Shown: piece by piece, positions 9,206 through 17,298 of the stretch
Layout: every line of letters starts with the position of its first letter
Position numbering within the stretch: position 1 is the first letter of the stretch
Assembly (NCBI GenBank): GCA_019420465.1
Contig: JAHZHB010000024.1
Coordinates: 1 to 57,127, forward strand
Direction: 5' to 3'
DNA: 57,127 bases
Source: Lachnospiraceae bacterium
GTDB lineage: Bacteria; Bacillota; Clostridia; Lachnospirales; Lachnospiraceae
Translations under genes and position numbers: made by a program
Notes under the pieces: model-generated
Told to the model about the DNA's origin: nothing
The model's input: only the letters and a program-made list of their open reading frames with translations
Databases searched by the model: none

Positions 9206-10174
9206 TCAAGACAAATATTTCTGATGCGCTGTTTTCACATTATTCTGATTTACCATTGCATACTGCATCGTAGTATCAATCTGTGAATGACCAAGTATTT
9301 TCTGTACTTGCTCGATAGGCATTCCCTTATCAATCGCTCTTGTCGCCATAGATCTCCTGAATTTATGTGGGTGAATTCTTTCCAGATTTAATTTTCTTCC
9401 TAGGCTACGAAGTCTGATTTCAACACCACTGATCTTTAACCGGTCATGCGGTGCATCCAGTGTGACAAACAATGCTCTGTTACCATCTGTTCGATGTTCT
9501 ATATATTCTTTTAAATGAACTTTTGCCTTCGCATCAAAATAAACCCGACGCTCCTTATCCCCTTTTCCATACACCACACATTCCCGTCCTTCGAAATCAA
9601 TATCATCGATGTTCAGATTTACAAGCTCTCCTACGCGAATCCCAGTGGAATACAGTAAATCAATAATTGCCAGATCTCTCTTCTCTTTACAATGATCTCT
9701 CAGCCGTTCGATCCCCTCATCAGAAATCACACTTTTTACCACAGTTTTCGTTTTAATTTTATGTATTCTCTTCATCGGGCTTTTCAAAATGTAATCTTCC
9801 TCTTCCAGCCATGAAAAGAAACTGGAAATATTTCTGCGAATATTATCTATCGTCACATTTGAACAGTTATTCCATTTCTGGTATTCCGACAAATATTCTC
9901 TGATTTCTTCTGTCGACATTTTACGAACGCTATTTTCCACTTTTGATAATAAATGTCGGACTGTTATTTCATAGTACCTTATCGTACGCTCCGAACAACC
10001 TTCAATTCTCTTTGCAGCAAGGAACATGGACAGAAAATCATCATTTGAAATCTCTGCTTTTTCAATTTCATTTTCCGCAAACGTTTTCAGGATCACTTCC
10101 TGCAGTTTCTTCATCTGCGCAATTGACAAATATTCTGCCATTTCATTTAAAACTGCTACAATTTTCTCTTCCAT
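9206..10174 (-). CDS. Tyrosine recombinase/integrase inside the hsd locus
   Basis: 322-residue site-specific recombinase. An N-terminal SAM-like core-binding domain (about 40-135) is followed by a catalytic domain with all signature residues: Arg in YSTGIRVGEL (R180), Lys in YGKGDKERR, HPHKFRR (H270, R273), LGHSQIDTTMQYA (H296, nucleophile Y305). The start at 10174 has AAGGGG 8 nt upstream; an in-frame TTG at 10210 is possible but weaker. Tyrosine recombinases placed between hsdS genes are known in phase-variable type I systems, where they rearrange recognition domains. Here both hsdS genes point the same way, so exchange or excision between direct repeats is the expected outcome rather than inversion. 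Confidence 0.93.
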   Translation of the reverse strand: MEEKIVAVLNEMAEYLSIAQMKKLQEVILKTFAENEIEKAEISNDDFLSMFLAAKRIEGCSERTIRYYEITVRHLLSKVENSVRKMSTEEIREYLSEYQKWNNCSNVTIDNIRRNISSFFSWLEEEDYILKSPMKRIHKIKTKTVVKSVISDEGIERLRDHCKEKRDLAIIDLLYSTGIRVGELVNLNIDDIDFEGRECVVYGKGDKERRVYFDAKAKVHLKEYIEHRTDGNRALFVTLDAPHDRLKISGVEIRLRSLGRKLNLERIHPHKFRRSMATRAIDKGMPIEQVQKILGHSQIDTTMQYAMVNQNNVKTAHQKYLS

Positions 10175-10287
10175 GCTGGTATCCCCTTTCGACATACCAG
10201 CATCCTTCAACCACTTTATTCATTATAATATTTTGTTTTTAATACAATTCAACTATATGTTTTAAATCTTTGCATTATTTCATACTA

Positions 10288-11157
10288 TTAATTTTCTTTA
10301 TTCTCCTCGGATTTAATAACTCCCTCAATCATTCCTGTCACAACAGCATTCAAACTGTCCGCATTTTGGCTTGTGATTACCGGGTTTCCCGTTTCGTTTT
10401 CTATTCTTTGTCTGGCTTCTCCGGCAATCTGTCCTCCAGTCTTTGCAACCACCCGATTTTCTTCCAGTCCCTGTGGATTCTGTACCTTTGTAAGTTCTGT
10501 AGTTGTCGCTTCGGCCAGCATATTCAATGCCAGCTCCAGAGTACTCATATTATCACGTAGATTTTCTTTTTTTAATCCTTTAAGCTTTTTATATTGACGT
10601 GTATTCATCCCAGACCAGGCCTTTGTTACCTCATCTGTCAAAATCGCATATTCTTTTCCCTGCTCAACACCATGGGACTGCCATTGATCTGTCAATTCTT
10701 TTCTTGCCCGGATAGTCTGCAATCTCTGATTAATCCAGTCCGCAGGATATCCTTTTTTAGAATATGTCTCCAATGCACGATCTATTGTCAGTTCAGGATC
10801 TATGATTTCTTCTATTCTTTCCCTTCCCACTTGTGCCAACCATAATTTAAAAGGTTCTGCTTTTTTGGATGGAATAGATTGAATGATACGCAATAGCTGC
10901 TCCGTATTTGCAACATCTGTCTTACGCCTTTTTCCATCTGGTGCTTTCATTTTCAAACCGTTACAATTTGTAACGGTTTCATTTCCTTCATCTTTTAAAC
11001 GTTTTTTCAAAACACGCCAATATGTTTTGGGGTTAGAGCTATCCGTTAGTACGGCAATAACATCTATGATTGCAAAATACCATTCCTCATTTTGTTCATC
11101 CCAAGCTGTTCGAATTGGTTGGTTTTCATATAGCTGAATTTTATCGTTTTCTTCCAC
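10288..11157 (-). CDS. BRO-N domain protein, DinD-like
   Basis: 289-residue protein with an N-terminal BRO-N/antirepressor-type domain (IRTAWDEQNEEWYFAIIDVIAVLTDS...YWRVLKKRLKDEGNE, about residues 15-120) and a DinD-like middle and C-terminal part (LIRIIQSIPSKKAEPFKLWLAQVG-type block, then TIRARKELTDQWQSHGVEQGKEYAILTDEV). Such genes are frequent companions of type I restriction systems; the function is not established, and DinD of E. coli is DNA-damage inducible. The start is GTG at 11157, preceded by TGGAGAGG; the nearest upstream ATG is out of frame. It lies inside the hsd operon between the unknown gene and the recombinase. Confidence 0.8.
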   Translation of the reverse strand: MEENDKIQLYENQPIRTAWDEQNEEWYFAIIDVIAVLTDSSNPKTYWRVLKKRLKDEGNETVTNCNGLKMKAPDGKRRKTDVANTEQLLRIIQSIPSKKAEPFKLWLAQVGRERIEEIIDPELTIDRALETYSKKGYPADWINQRLQTIRARKELTDQWQSHGVEQGKEYAILTDEVTKAWSGMNTRQYKKLKGLKKENLRDNMSTLELALNMLAEATTTELTKVQNPQGLEENRVVAKTGGQIAGEARQRIENETGNPVITSQNADSLNAVVTGMIEGVIKSEENKEN

Positions 11158-11196
11158 TTAACATGTCCTCTCCACTTCTGCATTCTTTAACCAGTT

Positions 11197-11658
11197 TTAT
11201 AACATTTTATTTTCTCGATACGATTCAAATATATAGGATGGATTTTCATAGTATACACTGCTGTTGTAATCATCAATCTTTGCACTGATAAAAGAATTGT
11301 ACACTTTCATTAAGGCATCTATAATTTCAATATTTTCATCTGCAGCAACCATTTTTATCAATCGTTTATACGCTTTTCCGATGTCCCAGTACGATGGGAT
11401 ACTGTATTTACATTCACCTACATTATCGAAACTACCTTCTTTTATACCAGATTGTTCAATAAAATCATCACTGACACTGTCAATATTGTCACAATGATAT
11501 ACATCCGCGAGATCATATATTTTATCCAGTCTCTGTTTGCCCAACCTGTTCACAACTTCTTTTCTGGTATTCTTTGTTTTTCTGGCAATATAGTCAATTA
11601 AACTGCAGGTATAAAACAAATCATTATCTTTTTTACTTTCACGACCTTCTCCTACCAT
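11197..11658 (-). CDS. Hypothetical protein in restriction island
   Basis: 153-residue soluble, acidic protein I cannot assign. It has a helical N-terminal part (DLFYTCSLIDYIARKTKNTRKEVVNRLG, KIYDLADVYHCDNIDSVSDDFIE) and a C-terminal part YSIPSYWDIGKAYKRLIKMV followed by a Tyr/Asn-rich tail. There are no membrane segments and no recognisable catalytic motif. AAAGGAG precedes the ATG at 11658. I have an uncertain memory of similar proteins next to toxin-antitoxin-like genes in Firmicutes, but no partner is recognisable here except the DinD-like gene downstream. Its place inside the hsd operon suggests a defence-associated role, which is inference only. Confidence 0.7.
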   Translation of the reverse strand: MVGEGRESKKDNDLFYTCSLIDYIARKTKNTRKEVVNRLGKQRLDKIYDLADVYHCDNIDSVSDDFIEQSGIKEGSFDNVGECKYSIPSYWDIGKAYKRLIKMVAADENIEIIDALMKVYNSFISAKIDDYNSSVYYENPSYIFESYRENKML

Positions 11659-11676
11659 TTGTATGCTCCTTTTTAG

Positions 11677-12825
11677 CTAACCAAAATACTGCTGCATCAG
11701 ACTGTCAAACAATTTTTGTGTTTCATCAAGCGCTTTCTGCACTGCAACTTTTGATTTGTCTACGGCTCGTACAAAATCTGCGAATTGTTCCTGTAATTCA
11801 ACCGGCGGAACCATAACATTTAATTTCTTAGTCATAGAAATAGACATATATGCTACTGTTGATCCTGCTTGAAGCGCATCAATTTGCTTTCTAAAACCTG
11901 GCATTTCAAATAAATATGAAATATATAAAGCGGTTATTCTTCTGTCATAATTCGACAACCACGTAATCATTCCATCTTGAAAATAAAATTCATCATCAGG
12001 TTGTACAATATAGCATCTTCCTAAAGTGCCTCTTGCCGTCAAAAGAATATCTCCAAATCTTGGTACTAAGCCTTGTTCTTTTAATTCAGCAAATTTTGCT
12101 ATCGGAATATATAAATCACTCTTTTTGCTCCCCGTATCAATCCTATTTACTAAATCTGATATTCTAAGAAAAGGAACACCTTCCATGCTCTGTTCATTTT
12201 GATATATACGCTTGCTAGAACCAACCTCACACAAGTGCTCCATCTTATCAATGTCCCAATTTTTCGCATTATTATCAGGATCCCCAAAGAGTTCGACAAA
12301 TCGGGCTTTAATCAGATTATCTAAAAAAGTCAATTCTTCTTTTCTCTTTCCAATAAGAATCTCAACTTTATCTAAAATACTTACAATATTCTCCTGCTCT
12401 AATAACTCTGGACACTCAATATCTAATTTAGATAAGTCTTCTTTATTAAATCCTGCCTGAGCGGCTCTCGAACCGACATTTAATATATTATTCTGAAAAT
12501 ATGGTGACTTCAAATAATAGTATAAATATTTCTTTATAATTTTACTTGTATCTGGAATAGTACGCATAATTGCTACATTATACGCTCCTGATAAACCAGT
12601 TAAAATTTTTCCTATCGATGCACCATACCTAGCGATTAAAATATCATCAGCCTCGCACATTTTAGTGCTCTTACTTATCTTGATGTACTCTGGTGCTACT
12701 CTTTCACTTTGAGTAAAATCTCGTATTTGAAGCATACGAATATACCCTTCTTGTTCTTCAAATGACCATTCTTCTTTCGGTGGTTGAGAACCGCCTTGAA
12801 AATCACATATATCTATCAATTTCAT
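11677..12825 (-). CDS. hsdS: Type I restriction-modification specificity subunit S (copy next to hsdM)
   Basis: 382-residue S subunit with two target recognition domains, beginning MKLIDICDFQGGSQPP, a central spacer FLDNLIKARFVELFGDPDNN and a C-terminal helix FADFVRAVDKSKVAVQKALDETQKLFDSL. It is full length and intact, and follows hsdM by 51 nt, so it is the copy expected to pair with HsdM under the present arrangement. Both recognition domains differ from the copy at 8054-9178, so the two would recognise different sites. The DNA is clearly AT-rich compared with hsdM. SD is weak (AGGGA 9 nt upstream). The start motif M-K-x-x-D-x-C-D is shared by both copies. Confidence 0.94.
   Translation of the reverse strand: MKLIDICDFQGGSQPPKEEWSFEEQEGYIRMLQIRDFTQSERVAPEYIKISKSTKMCEADDILIARYGASIGKILTGLSGAYNVAIMRTIPDTSKIIKKYLYYYLKSPYFQNNILNVGSRAAQAGFNKEDLSKLDIECPELLEQENIVSILDKVEILIGKRKEELTFLDNLIKARFVELFGDPDNNAKNWDIDKMEHLCEVGSSKRIYQNEQSMEGVPFLRISDLVNRIDTGSKKSDLYIPIAKFAELKEQGLVPRFGDILLTARGTLGRCYIVQPDDEFYFQDGMITWLSNYDRRITALYISYLFEMPGFRKQIDALQAGSTVAYMSISMTKKLNVMVPPVELQEQFADFVRAVDKSKVAVQKALDETQKLFDSLMQQYFG
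11743..11759. repeat. hsdS direct repeat, C-terminal spacer (copy 2)
   Basis: Identical 17-nt block to 8111-8127, same orientation. Confidence 0.7.
12293..12311. repeat. hsdS direct repeat, central spacer (copy 2)
   Basis: Identical 19-nt block to 8661-8679, same orientation, in the spacer between the two recognition domains. Confidence 0.75.
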
Positions 12826-12855
12826 CTATATTATCCCTATACAGGCTACTTGCAG

Positions 12856-12873
12856 CCCCACAAATCTCAATTT
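12856..12873. repeat. hsdS leader direct repeat (copy 2)
   Basis: Identical 18-nt block to 9188-9205, just after the hsdM stop. Recombination with the other copy would remove hsdS, the unknown gene, dinD-like and the recombinase, and would put the distal hsdS next to hsdM. Confidence 0.75.
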
Positions 12874-12876
12874 ACC

Positions 12877-14379
12877 CTACAGTTTCAACAGTTTCTCCAG
12901 CTCATCCATCTCCTGCCCGATTTCCAGTTCCAGTTCCCGGATATTGGCCATGATTTCTTCTGTCGGCGGATATTCTACCGGAATATATTCCACTTCTTTA
13001 TATTTATTGATACTCAGATCATACTCGTTCTCTACGATATCCTGCTTCGGTACCATAAAGGACTTATCCGTACGCTTTCTGTCCTGCTCCTTATCCAGAT
13101 GTTTGAAGCGTTCGATAATATCGGGTATATCATTCTCTGTAACCGGTGTTCGTTTATCATCCAGACTAAAGCCGTCAGCCGTCATATCATAGAACCATAC
13201 CTGATCCGTACCACCATGCTCAGTTTTTGTAAAAATCAGAATAGCCGTAGATACACCGGCATATGGTTTAAACACACCGGAAGGCATGGAAATGACTGCT
13301 TCCAGACGCTGATTTTCTACGATTTCTTTTCGAATGGCCTTATGTGCCTTGGAAGAGCCAAACAGTACACCGTCCGGAACAATACATGCACATCGTCCGC
13401 CGATTTTCAGCATACGGAGAAACAGCGTCAGAAACAGCAGCTCTGTTTTCTTGGTTTTGCAGGCTTTCAAAAGATCACCGGACACCGTTTCTGCATCCAG
13501 ACTTCCTTTAAACGGAGGGTTGGCCAGGATAAGTGTGTATTTGTCTTTATCTGTATTCTGCTCAGATAAACTGTCACGATATTCAATATACGGATTATCA
13601 ATACCGTGCGTCATCATATTCATTGCACCGATGCGAAGCATGGTTCTGTCCATATCATACCCGTGGAACATATGGTTCATATAATGTTCTTTTTTCTGAC
13701 GGTCAAAGAAAATCTCTTTTTTTCTGTTTTCTTTTAAATATTCTCCGGCTGCTACCAGAAATCCAGATGTACCGCAGGCCGGATCACAGATGATCTCATC
13801 AGCAGACGGGTCCATCAGTTCTACCATCATACGGATGATATGCCTTGGTGTTCTGAACTGTCCGTTCAGGCCGGCCTGCGCAATCTTTGATAACAGATAC
13901 TCATAGACATCTCCCCGTACATCCGCTGTCTGAACTTCATTCATCAGCGCATAAATCTCATCCAGAGCATCCACCACTTTTGATAACAGCAAAGGTGTCG
14001 GCAGTTTAAAGATCGCATCATCCATATATTTGGAATATGCACTGTCTTTATCTGTATGAAGAGTTTTGATAAAAGGAAATACCCATTCCTGCATTACCGT
14101 GTACATTCTGTCCGCCGGGAAATCATGGAATACTGACCATTTCAGCTGTGAGCCATCAATCATTCGCTCTCCAAGCTTCACCTCATCAGCAAAGATGCTT
14201 TTATAGGGCAGTCCGAGCACTGCGCTTTCCTTAGCCCTTATATTATCCGCATCATCCAGATCATGAATAAACATCAGATACGTGATCTGCTCAATGACCT
14301 CAAGAGGATTTACCAGACCGCCTGCTGCAAAAACATCCCATAAACTATCAATCTTGTTTTTTAATTCACCTGTAATCAT
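12877..14379 (-). CDS. hsdM: Type I restriction-modification DNA methyltransferase subunit M
   Basis: 500-residue N6-adenine methyltransferase subunit. The N-terminal HsdM helical domain (about 5-140) precedes the SAM-binding motif I DPACGTSGF at 199-207 and the catalytic motif IV NPPF at 287-290, and a C-terminal helical tail with EELELEIGQEMDELEKLL-like heptads that contacts HsdS. It methylates host sites and is needed for cleavage by the R-M-S complex. The ATG at 14379 directly follows the fic stop codon (14380-14382), so the two are likely coupled. All motifs are intact. The codon and base use resemble hsdR and the core genome more than the two hsdS genes. Confidence 0.96.
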   Translation of the reverse strand: MITGELKNKIDSLWDVFAAGGLVNPLEVIEQITYLMFIHDLDDADNIRAKESAVLGLPYKSIFADEVKLGERMIDGSQLKWSVFHDFPADRMYTVMQEWVFPFIKTLHTDKDSAYSKYMDDAIFKLPTPLLLSKVVDALDEIYALMNEVQTADVRGDVYEYLLSKIAQAGLNGQFRTPRHIIRMMVELMDPSADEIICDPACGTSGFLVAAGEYLKENRKKEIFFDRQKKEHYMNHMFHGYDMDRTMLRIGAMNMMTHGIDNPYIEYRDSLSEQNTDKDKYTLILANPPFKGSLDAETVSGDLLKACKTKKTELLFLTLFLRMLKIGGRCACIVPDGVLFGSSKAHKAIRKEIVENQRLEAVISMPSGVFKPYAGVSTAILIFTKTEHGGTDQVWFYDMTADGFSLDDKRTPVTENDIPDIIERFKHLDKEQDRKRTDKSFMVPKQDIVENEYDLSINKYKEVEYIPVEYPPTEEIMANIRELELEIGQEMDELEKLLKL

Positions 14380-15429
14380 TTAGTCCTCTGCTTTCCACAC
14401 ATATTTTGTGTAACGTCCACCGCCGATTTTTTCGATTTCTCCGTTTTTTACTAATTCTGCCAAAGATCTTTGTATCGTTGTATCACTGATATCCGGATGC
14501 ATTTCCATCAGCTCCGTTTTTGTAATCGTTCCGATATAATTCTTCATAGTCTCTCTGACCCGATCCGCTTTAGATATGCCGGGATCTGTCAGTACTTTCA
14601 CCCGGGACTCAAATTCCTTATAAGCGCTGACTATAACACCAAGCATATAGTTCACAAACGGTTTGTAGTCATTTTCATTCTCGTGCCAGTCAGTGGAGCT
14701 ACTCTGAAAGACCTCGTAATAAGTTTCTTTCGAATCTTCAATGATCTTTTCCAGACTAATATATTTTCCTACAAGAAAACCCGACTGATACAGTAAAAGC
14801 AATGTAAGTAATCTGCTCATTCTTCCATTTCCGTCATTAAAGGGATGAATACACAGAAAATCCAGAATAAACATCGCATTCAATATCAGCGGATCTACAT
14901 CCTCTTTTGCTTCACGAAACGCACTACACAGAGCATCAATAGATGGCGCAGTTTCCCATGCGGCAACAGGTTTGAATCTTACACGTACATTTCCCTCAGC
15001 ATCCGTTTCCCGGATAATATTGTCAGAAGTTTTGAACATTCCACCCTCTGCACTTCCCAGAAATTTATATAAATCTCTGTGCAGCTGTAAAATATAATTG
15101 GCATTAACTGGAATATAATCATAGCTTTCATGAATTGTATTCAGCACATCCCTGTACCCGGCGATTTCAGATTCGTCACGGTTCCGTGGAGTTGTTTTGG
15201 CCTGCACAAGATTTTTTAATCTATCATTCGCAGTAAAAATTCCTTCTATCCTGTTTGAAGCCTCTGTACTTTGTATCTTGGCAATCTCTACCAATTGATT
15301 AAGTTCGTCGCGGTGAGCCTCAACGAACAGACGTTGCTCTCCCTTATATTCATTGATCAGTGTCAGTTTTTTTACGATCTCAGGAGTCAACAGTTTATGC
15401 CATTTTTCTTTATAATCATAGTTTCTCAT
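14380..15429 (-). CDS. Fic family AMP-transferase-like protein with C-terminal winged helix
   Basis: Fic proteins transfer AMP or other nucleotide parts to target proteins. The catalytic motif is complete, HPFNDGNGRMSR (about residues 195-206), and the N-terminal autoinhibitory motif [S/T]xxxE[G/N] is present as SNRIEG (about 58-63), so it is a class II self-inhibited Fic. The C-terminal region TKTELMEMHPDISDTTIQRSL forms a winged helix-turn-helix. I chose the ATG at 15429 (GGGGT 8 nt upstream); an in-frame TTG at 15492 would overlap the -35 box. It is the first gene of the hsd operon. Stand-alone Fic-HTH genes next to hsdM are common; whether it controls the restriction system is unknown. 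Confidence 0.92.
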   Translation of the reverse strand: MRNYDYKEKWHKLLTPEIVKKLTLINEYKGEQRLFVEAHRDELNQLVEIAKIQSTEASNRIEGIFTANDRLKNLVQAKTTPRNRDESEIAGYRDVLNTIHESYDYIPVNANYILQLHRDLYKFLGSAEGGMFKTSDNIIRETDAEGNVRVRFKPVAAWETAPSIDALCSAFREAKEDVDPLILNAMFILDFLCIHPFNDGNGRMSRLLTLLLLYQSGFLVGKYISLEKIIEDSKETYYEVFQSSSTDWHENENDYKPFVNYMLGVIVSAYKEFESRVKVLTDPGISKADRVRETMKNYIGTITKTELMEMHPDISDTTIQRSLAELVKNGEIEKIGGGRYTKYVWKAED

Positions 15430-15463
15430 GCAATTACCCCATTGACTTTTTATTTCTAACATT

Positions 15464-15492
15464 ATTTTATTATGATTCAATTCAGTCGTCAA
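15464..15492 (-). promoter_or_regulatory. Sigma-A promoter of the fic-hsd operon
   Basis: Read on the minus strand: -35 TTGACG (15487-15492), 17-nt spacer, -10 TAAAAT (15464-15469). The expected transcript start lies about 25 nt before the fic ATG at 15429. No other good promoter is seen between fic, hsdM and the first hsdS. Confidence 0.75.
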
Positions 15493-15497
15493 CTTTT

Positions 15498-15530
15498 AAT
15501 TTAGTCATTTGATCTATTTTTGACTAAATT
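15498..15530. promoter_or_regulatory. 10-bp perfect inverted repeat upstream of the fic-hsd promoter
   Basis: AATTTAGTCA (15498-15507) and TGACTAAATT (15521-15530) are exact reverse complements separated by 13 nt, placed directly upstream of the -35 box. It looks like an operator. The winged-helix domain of the Fic protein is one candidate binder. Confidence 0.6.
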
Positions 15531-15537
15531 AAATCAT

Positions 15538-17103
15538 TTATGACGTAATTGAATTTTCCTCAGAAATTTTGTCGGCCCTCTGTCTCCCCTGCACATTCTC
15601 CACCCCAAACGTCACCTGCAGCAAAAATCTGTACTGCGCATCCTCGAGGCTTTCCGGCAGCATCTCCTGCAGCTTTTCCAGGCGGTAGACGAGGGTATTT
15701 CTGTGGATATGCAAAGCTTTGGAGGCTCTGACCAGATTGGATTGTTCGCCGAGGAATACTTCCAGCGTATGCGCATACTCGCTGTGATGCAGTCTATCAT
15801 AGCTTTTCAGGCTTCTTACGATATCCAGACCACGATAGATGCCGTGATCAGCCCATGCTGGATGGCTGACCAGTACTTCCATGAGAAAATCACGACACAG
15901 CCACAGTGTCCCCAAACTCACAGCTTCAGCCTCAGCTCTTTTTCTCTCCAGTACAGCTTTCGTCCAGTGTACAGCTTCCGCAAGTTTCAGAAAGCCTGTG
16001 TACACATCACTCAAAGCTCCCGTATATTTCTGCTCCTGCAAAAATGTCCGGACTTTTTCCTTCAGTTCCGGAAAGTCGGCTGCTGAGGGCAGATAAAACA
16101 CGGCCATCCACCGGTCTTTATACAGTACCGGACGTCCCAGAAGCTGTTCACTGCAGTTTGAAGCAAAGCGTTCATAGGCATACGTTTCCTGCTCCTGTTT
16201 TTCGATCTCCAGCAGGCAGAACATCCCGGCAGCTTTCCATTTTAACGGTGCCAGCTGCTTGTCCATAAACACGCTGTTCTGGATCTTTCCGCTCAGCACA
16301 TCCCGGAATACATATTCATAATATTCTCCTTTGACATGTTCATGTGCCGCCAGCCGTTGCATCTGTTCCTCCAGAAGTCCTGCTGCCAGCTGTACCATAT
16401 CAGCATCCGCCTGCGTGATCTTCTTTTCTATTTCGCACAGGAATAACTGGCTTTGCAGCCTTCCCTGGCGGCGCAGATTACAGGTCAGAAAAGGTGTCGA
16501 AAATTCCCGTGTGGAAGTCAGAACCGGCCTGCGGGCCGCCCGGATCTTTTCCCATTCCGGGTTATCGATCACCGAGGAGACAACATCATACGGCAGATAC
16601 CCCAGCTCACCGATCTGTTTCCAGTGCAGACTGTACAAAAACAGATCCGGATTGCTCCGGTTCATAGCCAGCACACGAAAACGCATATCCGCCATATAGC
16701 ATGGATTGCCAAGCGTCCGGTACAGATAATCCACTGCCTTTTGCAGAGGTTCTTCCTTTCGCAGACATTGTTGCAGCTCGTTATACCAGATTTCGCAGGA
16801 CTGCAGAATTTCCAGCAGCTGATTCAAAAGCTGTACAGAAGTCCATGCTCTGTCGGTCCAGAACAGCTGTGTTTTTTGCTCCTTTTGAGGTTTTTCCAGA
16901 CACAGGATGCCTGCCAGTGCATTGTCTCCGCAGTCTATTTTGGTATTTTCACACTGTACATATAAAGTATGATCTTCCAGTTTTTGTACGTTTTCATCCA
17001 GCATACGGACAGCTGAAAAAAATATACTGTCCTTTGTGCCGCCATATAACCTGCCCTTTTCAACAGGCCATCTGTCTTTCAGCATTGCGCCTGATATCTG
17101 CAT
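15538..17103 (-). CDS. PucR/CdaR-family transcriptional regulator
   Basis: 521-residue regulator with the PucR C-terminal helix-turn-helix: LVRASKALHIHRNTLVYRLEKLQEML near residue 475-500. The N-terminal part holds the family's purine-catabolism/PucR-like sensory region, without membrane helices. The ATG at 17103 has GGGGGAAG upstream; an in-frame TTG at 17196 lies in the palindromic regulatory region and is less likely. It is divergent from the uroporphyrinogen-decarboxylase-like gene at 17299, the usual layout for a local activator and its target, so I infer it controls that gene. The ligand is unknown. Confidence 0.85.
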   Translation of the reverse strand: MQISGAMLKDRWPVEKGRLYGGTKDSIFFSAVRMLDENVQKLEDHTLYVQCENTKIDCGDNALAGILCLEKPQKEQKTQLFWTDRAWTSVQLLNQLLEILQSCEIWYNELQQCLRKEEPLQKAVDYLYRTLGNPCYMADMRFRVLAMNRSNPDLFLYSLHWKQIGELGYLPYDVVSSVIDNPEWEKIRAARRPVLTSTREFSTPFLTCNLRRQGRLQSQLFLCEIEKKITQADADMVQLAAGLLEEQMQRLAAHEHVKGEYYEYVFRDVLSGKIQNSVFMDKQLAPLKWKAAGMFCLLEIEKQEQETYAYERFASNCSEQLLGRPVLYKDRWMAVFYLPSAADFPELKEKVRTFLQEQKYTGALSDVYTGFLKLAEAVHWTKAVLERKRAEAEAVSLGTLWLCRDFLMEVLVSHPAWADHGIYRGLDIVRSLKSYDRLHHSEYAHTLEVFLGEQSNLVRASKALHIHRNTLVYRLEKLQEMLPESLEDAQYRFLLQVTFGVENVQGRQRADKISEENSITS

Positions 17104-17180
17104 CACATCTTCCCCCGTTTGTCCTGCTTTTCTTATGCTTTTCAGTATACATGTTTCCGTCCTTTTTATCAATTTATCCC

Positions 17181-17195
17181 TGTACGATTCGTACA
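17181..17195. promoter_or_regulatory. Perfect palindrome between divergent pucR-like and UroD-like genes
   Basis: TGTACGA-T-TCGTACA: 7-bp perfect arms around one base, in the 195-nt divergent intergenic region. It is a likely operator for the PucR-type regulator or another factor. No second copy is obvious nearby. Confidence 0.5.
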
Positions 17196-17298
17196 ATACT
17201 TCTTTCTTTTTTCGTATTTTCTTTCCATGGGCACTTTTCCTTTTTCATGCTAAAGTACAGGTAATTTAAAAGCGTGATGTAAAGAAAGGAGTCATCCT

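Noticed and set aside
4710..15530. Restriction island as a complete integrative element
   Set aside because: There is a recombinase but no attachment-site duplication, relaxase, coupling protein or tRNA target at the borders; the recombinase sits inside the hsd operon, not at an edge.
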